Positions 27,886 to 37,228 of a stretch of DNA of 64,000 nt are shown piece by piece. The translations under genes and the position numbers were made by a program. Origin of the DNA: Candidatus Rifleibacteriota bacterium (GTDB lineage: Bacteria; Muiribacteriota; Ozemobacteria; Ozemobacterales; Ozemobacteraceae); assembly GCA_015233565.1 (NCBI GenBank), contig JADFXM010000002.1:1-64000 (forward strand). The letters run 5' to 3'. The notes beneath the pieces were generated by a model, which saw nothing but the letters and a program-made list of their open reading frames with translations, was not told the DNA's origin and ran no database searches. How positions within the stretch are numbered: position 1 is the first letter of the stretch; each line of letters opens with the position of its first letter.

Positions 27886-28578
27886 ATGAATTTCCAACGT
27901 GTTGTCTTCTGTTGTTGTGCTGATTATCACCGAATTCCTGCAGATTTGATAAAAGGACTTTATTCACAAGCTGAATTTGCCGGAATTAAAATCGAATTAT
28001 GTAATGATCTTTGTTACGAGGCAGTCAGAAACCCTGAGTTTCTGAAACAGCTTTCCGACGAAAATACCGCCATCGCAGCCTGTTATCGCAGATCAATAAA
28101 AGCACTTTTTGCATCGGTAGATATTTCAGCCCCAATGGTTTTAGATTTAAGAAGCGATAAAATAAATCAACACCTTCTTACACTTGGAATAAACGCTTCA
28201 GAAAAAAAATCTGAACTTCTGATTCCGGAGTATGCATATAAGTGGAAGGCGTGGTACCCGCTCATTGACCGGGAGAGATGCAGCGGATGTGGCAAATGCA
28301 TCGATTACTGCCTTTTTGGAGTATATTCTCGCATCGGCAGACGAGTTGTTGTTGCACAGCCATCAGAATGTAAAACCAATTGCCCCGCTTGCGCACGAGT
28401 TTGTCCTCAGAAAGCCATTATTTTTCCCAAGCACAATGAGGCGCCCATAGATGGAGCCGAAATAGAACCAGTCAATCCTCCTAAATTGGAAGTACAACCT
28501 GGACAAAATGCCGATGACCTTTACACCAAGCTGGCCAAAAGAAGACAAAACCAAAAAAAGGACGCGTTGCTCAAATAA
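27886..28578 (+). CDS. Two-cluster [4Fe-4S] ferredoxin-like protein
   Basis: 230 residues with a good ribosome site (taggagat, 27872-27879). The N-terminal 110 residues include TAIAACYRRSIKALFAS, which resembles the ACYPRAV-type segment found in proteins related to heterodisulfide-reductase-type electron carriers. Then two [4Fe-4S] motifs: CSGCGKCIDYC (Cys 132, 135, 138, 142) and CKTNCPACARVC with a slightly different spacing. The C terminus is Gln/Lys-rich. It should be a cytoplasmic electron carrier. It starts the locus, only 3 bases from the radical SAM gene, so it may feed electrons to that enzyme. Confidence 0.8.
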   Translation: MNFQRVVFCCCADYHRIPADLIKGLYSQAEFAGIKIELCNDLCYEAVRNPEFLKQLSDENTAIAACYRRSIKALFASVDISAPMVLDLRSDKINQHLLTLGINASEKKSELLIPEYAYKWKAWYPLIDRERCSGCGKCIDYCLFGVYSRIGRRVVVAQPSECKTNCPACARVCPQKAIIFPKHNEAPIDGAEIEPVNPPKLEVQPGQNADDLYTKLAKRRQNQKKDALLK

Positions 28579-28581
28579 TTT

Positions 28582-29775
28582 ATGATTCTCAAACTTTTTT
28601 CACGACTATTGCGTGAAGTTTCCCCCAGAATCCTCTATAAGACAGCTTTTAATCTTTGTTTGAAAAACATGATAAATGTAATCAGGTTCCAAAAGCGGCA
28701 ACGTTGCAATAAACCCTTTTTTCCAGGCTTTATGATTCTTTCCCTTACCACACACTGCAATCTATCGTGCCAGGGATGCTGGATTTCAAGTGATGTCCCC
28801 CGGGAAATGCCCATTGAAATGGCCAGAGAAATTATTCAAAGTTGTATAAAAAAAGGCTCATACTATTTTGGGCTTGTCGGAGGAGAACCGCTTCTCTATC
28901 CCTGGCTGTTTCAACTTATTGAAGAGTTTCCGGAAGCATATTTTCAATTGTTCTCGAATGGAACATTTCTGACATTCGAAGTAGCTGAGAAGCTTCACAA
29001 ACTTGGAAATGTTTCCCCGCTAATTAGTATTGAAGGCCTCGATAAAGAAAGTGACCGGCGCCGTAATGGGAAGGGAGTCTTCACATCCGCTATGGAAGCG
29101 CTCGAAAATTGTCGAAAAAACAAATTACTTACTGGTGTAGCTTCCAGCGTCTGCAACAATAATTTTGAGCAACTGGTCGACGATGAATTTATTCGCCAAT
29201 TGATTGCCAAGGGTGCTCATTATCTCTGGTACTACATCTATAGACCAGTCGGCCCCAAACCCCATCCGGAGCAAACATTAAGCTCAGAGCAAATTTTGCA
29301 ATTGCGTCGCTTTATTGTTGAAGCCCGCAGCAATCATCCAATCGGTATCATCGACACATATTGGGACGCCGAAGGTAGAGCTGTTTGCCCCGGCGCGATG
29401 GGATTGAGCCATCATATTTCTCCGACAGGGAGTATCGAATTCTGCCCTCCCATGCAATTTGCTTTTGACAAACTTGAACCAGGCGAAAGTTTTTCAGAAA
29501 AAATTCGCAATGCCAGTTTCCTGGCGGAGCTTCGAAAAAAAATCGCTAAAGAAACCCGCGGATGCATATTGCTGAATAACCCTGGACTTTTGCTTCAGTG
29601 GCTTAAAGAAATGGGCGCAGTCGACTCCAGTGAAAGAAACAGCGCTTTTTTGGAACTTAAAAAAATGACTGTCAAACCATGCCATCACCGATCGGGACAA
29701 GAAATCGCGGAAAATAACTGGTTTTACAAGTTGGCGAAGAAATATGGTTTTTTTGGATTTTCAGCTTATGGTTAA
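28582..29775 (+). CDS. Radical SAM enzyme
   Basis: 397 residues. The [4Fe-4S]/SAM motif is CNLSCQGCW (C-x3-C-x2-C) at about residues 60-68, followed by the GGEPLL SAM-contact motif near 96-101. The C-terminal third has extra Cys residues (VCPGAMG, FCPPMQF, GCILL, PCHHRSG) that may bind an auxiliary cluster, as in SPASM/twitch-type enzymes. Hopanoid-modifying HpnH is a radical SAM enzyme in a comparable genomic setting (next to a squalene-hopene cyclase), but this protein has a different C-terminus, so the reaction is unknown. Starts 3 bases after the ferredoxin-like gene. Modification of an isoprenoid or of a peptide are both possible. Confidence 0.85.
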   Translation: MILKLFSRLLREVSPRILYKTAFNLCLKNMINVIRFQKRQRCNKPFFPGFMILSLTTHCNLSCQGCWISSDVPREMPIEMAREIIQSCIKKGSYYFGLVGGEPLLYPWLFQLIEEFPEAYFQLFSNGTFLTFEVAEKLHKLGNVSPLISIEGLDKESDRRRNGKGVFTSAMEALENCRKNKLLTGVASSVCNNNFEQLVDDEFIRQLIAKGAHYLWYYIYRPVGPKPHPEQTLSSEQILQLRRFIVEARSNHPIGIIDTYWDAEGRAVCPGAMGLSHHISPTGSIEFCPPMQFAFDKLEPGESFSEKIRNASFLAELRKKIAKETRGCILLNNPGLLLQWLKEMGAVDSSERNSAFLELKKMTVKPCHHRSGQEIAENNWFYKLAKKYGFFGFSAYG

Positions 29776-29798
29776 ACGAACCGACATTCTTTATTCGT

Positions 29799-29827
29799 TT
29801 GACACATTCGGAATGAGTGTTTATAAT
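29799..29827 (+). promoter_or_regulatory. Consensus sigma-70 promoter upstream of the prenyl synthase gene
   Basis: TTGACA (29799-29804), a 17-base spacer and TATAAT (29822-29827): perfect match to the consensus at both hexamers and spacing. Transcription would start near 29834, about 235 bases before the GTG start at 30070, leaving a long leader. This suggests the prenyl synthase/cyclase genes form their own strongly expressed unit. Confidence 0.8.
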
Positions 29828-30069
29828 AATTCGATTGAAATGCGCCATTTAAGCGTTTTTAACCGGCTCTGTTCAAAGCGACTTTATTTTTAACCTGGGA
29901 TACTTGCTAATTCAAAAAACAGCTCGGACATTATTTTTAGTCCCTCAGAAATGATAGGAATATTGTAAAAGTACATCTTTTCTTGCCCACCTGGTTTCGA
30001 GTAAAGGATTTGGCATTTTTATGTTACAGAAAAAAACAAAACGGTACTCTATTCCTCAACGGCGCCTAA

Positions 30070-31593
30070 GTGAATTGCTTGAAGATAGATAAACATTTGA
30101 TTCGACAACTTGTTCATGATACTGCGACACACATAGCTCGCACAAAACTAATTCCGCCTATAACACTTGATGAATTAAGACAAATTGCCCAACAGCTTAT
30201 TCGGGAGAATCCTAAATACAAGGATTACGAAAACTGGACTATTTTATTTCTCAACAACGCATTTTGGAGCGATGTCGTAGCCGGAATTCCTTTTAAAAGA
30301 AGGCTGTTATTGATCCCTCAGTGTTTAAAGCACTCTGAAAGCTGTCCCGCCAGAATCGATGGCTTCGGACTGCTCTGTGAAGCGTGCGGTGCATGTGTCA
30401 TCCATGAAATTCAATCATTTGCCGATGAGCTCGGATTAATGTGCATTGTCGCAGAAGGCTCTACGATTACGGCTCAACTTATCGAAGAAGGCGAAGTTGA
30501 CGCTATATTCGGAGTCAGTTGTTTTAACGCTCTGGAAAAAGCATTTTCGCAGATGATCAGTCATGGGATGCCAGGAATGGCATTACCTCTCTATGGGGAA
30601 GGTTGTAAAAACACCAGCACTGACACGCAACTTCTTAAAGAAATGCTGGCGCGGCACTCTGATAAAGGTCCTTTATTGCAGCATCTAAAACCACTATTGG
30701 ATCGTATTAAAAGTTGGTTCAGTGAAGAAAATCTTAATTCCATAATGGGAAAAGTCAACGGTCGTTCTGAAGAGATCGCACGTGAATGGATGGTAAGTGA
30801 CGGCAAGCGGTACAGGCCCTTTTTATGCGTTGCCACAGCGCAAAGTCTTGGAATCGAAAACATCGAAAATGAAGCGCTGATGAAGCTTGCCATTGCAGTA
30901 GAGTGCTTTCACAAAGCTTCACTTGTCCATGATGACATCGAAGATGAAGACAGCTTTCGAAATGGCCAACCGGCTCTTCATATTCGTCACGGAATTCCGA
31001 TAGCCCTCAACACAGGCGATTTGCTTCTTGGCGAGGGATATCGAATGATTTCAGAGTTGAACCTATCTTCTTCAAAAAAGGTAGCATTGCTTCGTATAGC
31101 TTCCACCGGGCACCTTGTCCTTTGCCGAGGACAAGGCGAAGAGCTACTTTGCAGCCGTCAACAAAAATGGGTTCACTGCAATGAGCTGGTCCAAATTTTC
31201 CAACAAAAAACTGCGCCTGCTTTCAATGTTGCTTTTCAATTTGGCGCCATTCTTATGAATGCTACCAAGAGAGAAAAATTAGTAATGGAAAAATTCAGTC
31301 AACATCTCGGAATAGCATATCAAATAATGGATGACTTGCGTGATGTGACTCGCGAAGAGTTGAACAAAACACTGCATGATAAAACGCCGGAAAATAAAAA
31401 AACTCTTTTCAGAATGTCAATAGTTGAATCAATAATGCATGAGTCAGGTTTTTCATACGAAAAAGCCTCACTCAAGGCTAGAGAATTACTTTCCGAATAT
31501 AAAAATAATGCACTTTTGTCTCTAAGACCATTACAAAACTTTGCTTTAAAAAGGCTTCTCTTTCAGGTCACACATTCAATTTTAAAAGATTAA
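30070..31593 (+). CDS. DUF116-polyprenyl synthetase fusion
   Basis: 507 residues from a GTG at 30070. Residues about 1-200 are a DUF116 domain with its Cys set (CLKHSESCPAR, GLLCEACGACVI) that may hold a metal cluster. Residues about 210-507 are an all-helical trans-prenyltransferase with both aspartate-rich motifs intact: DDIED at 288-292 and DDLRD at 421-425, which bind Mg-diphosphate. It should lengthen allylic diphosphates with IPP; product length cannot be read by eye. DUF116 genes commonly sit beside radical SAM genes, as here, so the fusion ties the radical SAM enzyme to chain synthesis. Followed 17 bases on by the toroid protein and the cyclase. The fusion itself is unfamiliar to me. 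Confidence 0.88.
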   Translation: MNCLKIDKHLIRQLVHDTATHIARTKLIPPITLDELRQIAQQLIRENPKYKDYENWTILFLNNAFWSDVVAGIPFKRRLLLIPQCLKHSESCPARIDGFGLLCEACGACVIHEIQSFADELGLMCIVAEGSTITAQLIEEGEVDAIFGVSCFNALEKAFSQMISHGMPGMALPLYGEGCKNTSTDTQLLKEMLARHSDKGPLLQHLKPLLDRIKSWFSEENLNSIMGKVNGRSEEIAREWMVSDGKRYRPFLCVATAQSLGIENIENEALMKLAIAVECFHKASLVHDDIEDEDSFRNGQPALHIRHGIPIALNTGDLLLGEGYRMISELNLSSSKKVALLRIASTGHLVLCRGQGEELLCSRQQKWVHCNELVQIFQQKTAPAFNVAFQFGAILMNATKREKLVMEKFSQHLGIAYQIMDDLRDVTREELNKTLHDKTPENKKTLFRMSIVESIMHESGFSYEKASLKARELLSEYKNNALLSLRPLQNFALKRLLFQVTHSILKD

Positions 31594-31610
31594 CAACGAT
31601 ATCAGCCATC

Positions 31611-32507
31611 ATGAAAACGCATTCACAGGAAATTCTGCAGGTAATAACAAGGTCGATAGATTGCATCCATCCAACTGCTTTACAAAAAATTCGCAATTAT
31701 GTACAAGATCGGCTTTCCGGAAGTGGTGGATTTCTAAACCGAGCTGACAATCCTGATCTGTATTACACTCTTTTCGGTTTAAGCTGCGCTTTTGTCCTGA
31801 AACAGAATTTGTCTTTGGATGCAACCCTAACCTGGCTTAACAGTTTTGATTTAAAAATACTGACGCTCGTTGACTTTTCAAGCCTGGTCAAATGCCTTTC
31901 AATCTATTCTATGATACACAATCCAGAAGCGCTTTTCAGAAAAACCTGCGCAATTGAGGCTGAACTTTCCAGATTTCGCACAACCGACGGAGGTTTTTCC
32001 TACACGGGTTCAGGGGAAAGTTTTCCGTATGCAGCCTTTCTTGCAATGAACATTTATCAGGATATCTCCAAACCGATTCCTCAGCCACAGAAACTTGTAA
32101 GTGTTTTGCAAGGCAATCAGCAAACTGATGGCCGATTTTCGCATCCTGGCTGTTTCAGCTCCGGACTCCTTCTTTCAACAGTCGCTGGACTACTGATCCA
32201 GAGACAACTTACGGGTTTGACCAACGATTCAGCCATTAAATGGATAGAAAGTCAATTTACTCCAGCCGGTGGGTTTAAGGCAGATCCGGACGCTGAGCTT
32301 CCTGACATGCTTTCGACAGCGGTTGCTCTTTTCGCACTCAAAGTGTGCAAAGTTAATATGGCGCCGTATCGAGCATTGGCAAAGAATTTCGTTGAAGACC
32401 ACTGGCTTGACAACGGAAGTTTTTCTGCAACTCTTCTTGATGAAATGGGTGACTGCGAATATGTTTATTACGGACTTCTCTCTTTAGGTGCCCTCCACGA
32501 TGTATAG
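31611..32507 (+). CDS. Prenyltransferase/squalene-cyclase-like toroid protein, half size
   Basis: 298 residues of repeated helix pairs with QW-like turns (RTTDGGFSYTGSG, QQTDGRFSHPGC, TPAGGFKADPDAELPD, LDNGSFSATL), the alpha/alpha-barrel fold of protein prenyltransferases and terpene cyclases. It has only one barrel and no DxDD motif, and the zinc ligands of protein prenyltransferase beta subunits are not evident. It is therefore probably a binding partner or regulatory subunit of the following cyclase, or a small transferase of unknown substrate. The stop overlaps the next gene by 8 bases. Confidence 0.75.
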   Translation: MKTHSQEILQVITRSIDCIHPTALQKIRNYVQDRLSGSGGFLNRADNPDLYYTLFGLSCAFVLKQNLSLDATLTWLNSFDLKILTLVDFSSLVKCLSIYSMIHNPEALFRKTCAIEAELSRFRTTDGGFSYTGSGESFPYAAFLAMNIYQDISKPIPQPQKLVSVLQGNQQTDGRFSHPGCFSSGLLLSTVAGLLIQRQLTGLTNDSAIKWIESQFTPAGGFKADPDAELPDMLSTAVALFALKVCKVNMAPYRALAKNFVEDHWLDNGSFSATLLDEMGDCEYVYYGLLSLGALHDV

Positions 32508-34317
32508 CCCCCACGAACGCAAGATAATAAAAGAGGCATACGATCTTGCTAGAGATCGTTTGTTTAACGCCTGGCGCCCAAACGGACAATTTGAAGGAAG
32601 GCTTTCAAGCAGTGCAGTTTCAACGGCAGTTTCTGCTTTGGCAATGTCACTGAACAAAGAAGACTCAGAAAGAATGACGTTGGCGGTTAACTGGCTAAGT
32701 ACCAATATAAACAATGATGGAGGCTGGGGAGATACTCCGGAAAGTCCTTCAAACCTGAGCGCAGTAGTGCTTTCTCGGGCAGCACTTATTAATTCAGGGA
32801 TTTCACAAAATGATGTAAAAAAAGCTTTGTCTGCTTCGGGAATTTGGCTAAATCAACATTTGCCGGATCATGATAACAAAAATTTAATTGATAAAATATT
32901 GGGATTCTATGGAAAAGATCTGACTTTTTCAGCTTCAATTCTCACTGTAAGCATGCTTTGCCACTCTTTTGGAGAAGACCCATCTCTTTGGAAGGCCATT
33001 CCAGCTTTTCCTTTTGAAGCCTCATTGATTTCGGGAATGTTTTTCAGAATGCTCAACTTGCCGGTCGTTAGTTACGCTATTCCGGCACTTATTGCCGTGG
33101 GAATTGCACATTACACGCATTGTCGGCCTTTAAACCCTATATTGCGATGGTTGAGATCCAAGGTTATAAAACCAGCGCTTAGAAAACTGAAGAAGCTGGC
33201 GCCTGAACATGGTGGCTTCCTGGAAGCTGCGCCATTGACAGGATTTGTAGCGTTTTGTCTTGGCAAATCAGGTTATAAGGATTTATTCGTTGTAAAAAAA
33301 GGGCTGCGGTTCCTGCGTGACACAATGCGAAGTAATGGAAGCTGGCCAATCGACACGAATCTTTCCAACTGGCTGACAAGTCTTGCAGTAAAAGCTGTCT
33401 GTGTAAATGATGGATTCAATGGTTCCGAGAAAGCGAAGTTGGTGGAACACTACCAAAAGACCCAGTTTCAGACAATCAATTCTTTTACAGGCGCAAAGCC
33501 CGGCGGATGGAGTTGGACAGCCCTTGCGGGTGGTGTTCCTGACGCCGACGACACGGCTGGTGCACTTGTCGCTCTTTCTTACCTAATGGAAGGTTCTGCT
33601 GACAGAACAGTAATTCAGGGCTTTCAGTGGCTTTTGGACATCATGAATGGTGATGGTGGAATCCCGACTTTCTGCAAAGGATGGGGATTTTTGCCCTTTG
33701 ATCGAAGTTGTCCTGATATCTCAGGACATGCTCTTATGGCTTTCCATTTATGGGCCGATCGGGTTCCCAGCACTCTGAAAATGCAGATGAATAAAGCAAT
33801 CGACGCAATTTTCAGCTTTCTCGAGACATCACGTGATTCCGAAGGAGTCTGGACTCCATTATGGTTTGGTGACCAGGATACAAAAGGGCAAAAAAACAGA
33901 GTCTATGGAACGGCAGTTGTACTTGAAGCTCTTTCTCATCTTCCCCGGGAAAGAACTAAACATTTGATTTTTCCTGCGATTAAATGGCTATTTGACGCAA
34001 AGAATTTTGATGGAGGCTTTGGGGGGGAACCTGGTGCTTCATCGAAACTTGAGACAACAGCAAAAGTCGTTACATCTCTGACATTACTCAATCATGATCC
34101 AATCGAAATAAAACCTTCTGTTCTTTATCTGGCAAAAGAGATTGTTGGCACCAATGGCCATCTCAAGTCTGCGCCAATAGGACTTTACTTCGCATCTCTA
34201 TGGTATGACGAAGAACTCTATCCCATAATATTTTCCACAGAAGCCTTGGGAAGAATTTTAAAAAAAGAAAAGCAGGAGACAAACTATGTTGCTGAGATGG
34301 GTGAAACTGTCATTTGA
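32500..34317 (+). CDS. Class II terpene cyclase (squalene-hopene cyclase family)
   Basis: 605 residues from the ATG at 32500, 8 bases inside the previous gene; a GTG at 32488 would add four. Two barrel domains with QW repeats (NNDGGWGDTPES, GGWSWTALAGG, SNGSWPIDTNLSNW, NFDGGFGGEPG). The catalytic acid motif is intact as PDADDTA (DxDD at residues 348-351), and the C terminus shows PIGLYFASLWYDEELYP as in squalene-hopene cyclases. It should start ring formation by protonating a double bond or epoxide of a long isoprenoid. No squalene or phytoene synthase is in the window, so the substrate may be a polyprenyl diphosphate or alcohol made by the upstream synthase rather than squalene. Confidence 0.88.
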   Translation: MYSPHERKIIKEAYDLARDRLFNAWRPNGQFEGRLSSSAVSTAVSALAMSLNKEDSERMTLAVNWLSTNINNDGGWGDTPESPSNLSAVVLSRAALINSGISQNDVKKALSASGIWLNQHLPDHDNKNLIDKILGFYGKDLTFSASILTVSMLCHSFGEDPSLWKAIPAFPFEASLISGMFFRMLNLPVVSYAIPALIAVGIAHYTHCRPLNPILRWLRSKVIKPALRKLKKLAPEHGGFLEAAPLTGFVAFCLGKSGYKDLFVVKKGLRFLRDTMRSNGSWPIDTNLSNWLTSLAVKAVCVNDGFNGSEKAKLVEHYQKTQFQTINSFTGAKPGGWSWTALAGGVPDADDTAGALVALSYLMEGSADRTVIQGFQWLLDIMNGDGGIPTFCKGWGFLPFDRSCPDISGHALMAFHLWADRVPSTLKMQMNKAIDAIFSFLETSRDSEGVWTPLWFGDQDTKGQKNRVYGTAVVLEALSHLPRERTKHLIFPAIKWLFDAKNFDGGFGGEPGASSKLETTAKVVTSLTLLNHDPIEIKPSVLYLAKEIVGTNGHLKSAPIGLYFASLWYDEELYPIIFSTEALGRILKKEKQETNYVAEMGETVI

Positions 34318-34406
34318 TGCAAGAGTTCCACTGGGCATTTCCGGAAACTGCACGAAAGCTGGTAGCCATTTCTCTGAAAGGAAAAAACATCAAGAGCTCA
34401 GCAATT

Positions 34407-34623
34407 ATACCAATCCCAAAAAATATGTGCATCACCCCAGGAACATTGATTTGATCAAAATGAAGTTGGATCGGTATATTTTCCAAGAAAACACGTAACT
34501 TTCATGAAAATAAGGAGCCCTTACTGGATGGTTGAAGCATTCATTTCTGGCAGACCCAACTCCTATTTACCCAGACCTGAAGCACGAAATAGGTCGGATG
34601 AACGAACTAATTGAAATTGGTAT
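34407..34623 (+). repeat. MITE-like repeat family I, copy 2
   Basis: 217 bases, starting ATACCAATCCCAA and ending TTGAAATTGGTAT; inverted terminal repeats with TA on both outer sides. Opposite in orientation to copies at 26104 and 56114 and very similar to the latter along its whole length. It fills most of the gap between the cyclase and the first propeller gene and could affect read-through between them. Confidence 0.88.
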
Positions 34624-34759
34624 TACTCATCAGAATTCTTTGAAATGCCCATTAACAAAACTTTGTTTTTTACAAGATTGGCGAAAATTAATTTGTGAAA
34701 GCATTTATTTATCCAGGTTCCACGCCTAATTGGCAATTCCTGTCGAGAGGTGGTGCTAC

Positions 34760-36253
34760 TTGTTGAGATTTAATCTGCTTCCTGCAATTACTGGAATAAT
34801 AGTGTCCTTGCTGACTTTTGGCTCCCTGTACCATCTGATTGCTGGGCCTGTTGATGTAAGTCGGTTTTATGAGCGAATTCCTGGAATGGACAATTTGCCG
34901 GCAGAGGGGCGTAAAACTATTTCCAATGTTCACATCGGAGAATTCTTTGAGCGGTTTGACAATTCCTTCAATAGTGAAATGCGAGGATCATGGTCAGGCT
35001 TCCGTGGAAATGACTCTACAAATGTCGACAAAGAAAATATTCCATTGCTGAAAACCTTCTCTGAAGATGGGCCCCCTGTGTTGTGGCGAATTCCACTCGG
35101 CGAAGGACATGCAGGGCCCGCAATATATAACGGTCGGTTTTTTGTTCTCGATTATCTTGAAGATAAAAAAGCCGATGCATTACGCTGTTTCTCTCTTACA
35201 AGCGGCAAAGAACTTTGGAGACGCTATTATAAAATCGACATCAAGAGAAATCACGGTTATTCAAGAACTGTTCCTGCTGTCGATTCAAACCATGTTGTTA
35301 CAATTGGCCCGCTGGGTCATGTTATGTGTGTCAACTCTTCGACAGGCGATCTGTTATGGACAATCGATATGGCCAATCAGTTTAAAACCACAATTCCACA
35401 ATGGTACGCCGGCCAATGCCCTCTTCTTGATGGTAAAACAATCGTTCTGGCCCCTGCAGGTGACAAAACCCTCCTGGCAGGAATCGATTCCGACTCAGGA
35501 AAAATCATCTGGGAAACACCAAATTCCGATAACTTAAAAATGTCACATTCATCTGTAATTCCAATGGTTTTAAGCGGTCATAAAATGTATGTCTACTCAG
35601 CTGTGGGGGGGATGGTAGGAATTGCTGCTGATGGAGAAACTCGCGGAAAAATTTTGTGGCAAATTGGTGACTGGGGAGCGACGGTTGTTGCCCCTTCACC
35701 GGTAATTCTTGATGATGGAATGATATTCCAAAGCGCAGGATATGGCGCCGGAAGTGTAATGGTGAAACTGACCGCCATAAATGACTCCATTACTGCGCAG
35801 GTTATTCATCGCTTCAATCCCAAGGATGCGTTGTCAACCGAGCAACAAAGTGCAATTTTCTACAAAGGCCTCCTGTTCGGAGTATTGACAAAAGACGCCG
35901 GCTCCCAGCGAATGATGCTGGTTGCATGTAATGCTCACGATCCGTCTCAATTTGTTTTTTCAGGAAATTCTGAACTGAAGTTTGGTTTGGGCCCCTTTCT
36001 GATTGCTGATGATCGGTTTTTTGCACTGACAGATGACGGAATTCTTTATTTGATTAAATTTGAACAGAATCAATTTTTTCTCGCAGGTCACAGTAAAATT
36101 CTTCCCGGAGTTGATTCTTGGGGCCCCATTGCAATTGCGGACGGGCTGATGCTCTTACGCGATTCAACCAGCATGGCCTGCATTGACTTGACCCAAGATT
36201 CCCGCTGGACAAAAGGAGTGTTAAAGAATGACAATCAATCAAAAGGACCATAG
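34760..36253 (+). CDS. Membrane-anchored PQQ-type beta-propeller protein 1
   Basis: About 497 residues. I place the start at the TTG at 34760, because gagaggtgg (34745-34753) is a ribosome site at the right distance; a frame opening at 34730 would add ten residues. A single N-terminal membrane helix (LLPAITGIIVSLLTFGSLYHL) is followed by an external domain with WSGFRGNDSTN and repeated blades of the form G-x-LLWxxD (TGDLLWTIDM, SGKIIWETP, RGKILWQIGD). This is the PQQ-dehydrogenase/BamB fold; the PQQ-binding and calcium residues of true quinoproteins are not obvious, so binding of PQQ is doubtful. First of four paralogues in the region. Likely outside the inner membrane. Confidence 0.8.
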   Translation: MLRFNLLPAITGIIVSLLTFGSLYHLIAGPVDVSRFYERIPGMDNLPAEGRKTISNVHIGEFFERFDNSFNSEMRGSWSGFRGNDSTNVDKENIPLLKTFSEDGPPVLWRIPLGEGHAGPAIYNGRFFVLDYLEDKKADALRCFSLTSGKELWRRYYKIDIKRNHGYSRTVPAVDSNHVVTIGPLGHVMCVNSSTGDLLWTIDMANQFKTTIPQWYAGQCPLLDGKTIVLAPAGDKTLLAGIDSDSGKIIWETPNSDNLKMSHSSVIPMVLSGHKMYVYSAVGGMVGIAADGETRGKILWQIGDWGATVVAPSPVILDDGMIFQSAGYGAGSVMVKLTAINDSITAQVIHRFNPKDALSTEQQSAIFYKGLLFGVLTKDAGSQRMMLVACNAHDPSQFVFSGNSELKFGLGPFLIADDRFFALTDDGILYLIKFEQNQFFLAGHSKILPGVDSWGPIAIADGLMLLRDSTSMACIDLTQDSRWTKGVLKNDNQSKGP

Positions 36254-36866
36254 TAATCTAAATAACCCAAATAACCCAAATAACCCATTGGAAGTTCCAG
36301 CCGAAACCTTAAAAACTTCTCGCCGTGATTTCCTCAAATGGTGGCTTCGTCTTTTTGCCACTGCCGGATTTGCATGGACAGGCTTCCACCTAAAACTTTC
36401 ATCTGAGGGGGACTCAACCTGGCAACTGGACCCGCAAAAGTGTATTCAGTGCGAAAAATGCGCTGCAGAATGCGTATTAACTCCATCGGCGGTGAAATGT
36501 GTTCATATTTTCAAAAAATGCGGATACTGTGACCTGTGCAGCGGTTATTTCATCAAAGGCGCCACAAACCTTAATACTGCCGCAGAAAACCAGTTGTGTC
36601 CAACAGGCGCGCTTAAAAGAACTTACGTTGAAGAACCCTTTTTTCAGTACACGATTGACGAGGCTCTTTGCTTAGGCTGTGGCAAGTGCGTAAAAAACTG
36701 CCGCGCTTTTGGCAACTCCTCGCTAATTCTTCAAATCAAACATGACCTCTGCCTTAATTGCAACCAGTGCAAAATAGCCCTTTCGTGCCCATCAGGAGCA
36801 TTTAAAAGAGTTTCTGCACAATCTCCCTATCTTTTTGACGGAAAAATCAGGGACAACGCAGCATGA
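36228..36866 (+). CDS. Tat-exported polyferredoxin
   Basis: 212 residues with a ribosome site (aaaggag, 36211-36217). The N-terminus has a run of Asn-Asn-Pro from 9-base DNA repeats, then a twin-arginine signal SRRDFLKWW followed by a hydrophobic stretch, so it is exported folded. The mature part has about 16 Cys in ferredoxin motifs (CIQCEKCAAEC, CGYCDLCSGY, CLGCGKCVKNC, CLNCNQCKIALSC), enough for up to four [4Fe-4S] clusters, as in NapG/NrfC/HybA-type carriers. It should take electrons from the NapH-like membrane protein encoded next. Overlaps the propeller gene by 26 bases and the next start by 4 (ATGA). Confidence 0.88.
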   Translation: MTINQKDHSNLNNPNNPNNPLEVPAETLKTSRRDFLKWWLRLFATAGFAWTGFHLKLSSEGDSTWQLDPQKCIQCEKCAAECVLTPSAVKCVHIFKKCGYCDLCSGYFIKGATNLNTAAENQLCPTGALKRTYVEEPFFQYTIDEALCLGCGKCVKNCRAFGNSSLILQIKHDLCLNCNQCKIALSCPSGAFKRVSAQSPYLFDGKIRDNAA

Positions 36867-37228
36867 ATCGGGTTGTTTTTTCAAAAAAGAAATTAAATTT
36901 TCAACTGACCTTCAGGCTGTTGGAAAAGTCCGTTGCAGCGAATACGATACAAGGCTGCATAAATCTGATACACAAAAATAAAGCGAAAGATACGATGTTA
37001 CATAAAAAAATGAATTTTAGGAATTTCCCGGAAGTCCCCTTTTCGCCGATTCTTTGGGAGAAGCCCTACGCCCAATGTCCTTCGTGCTCCTCTTGGAGTA
37101 GAGTGTTTACAGATGTTTCGCAATATGAATAACCATCCGATTTTTAGTAACAATGCTCGAAAAAACTCACCAACAATGCTGGTTCGTGATCTGGTTGGGG
37201 CATCCCACCCATATATCTCACCAATGCC

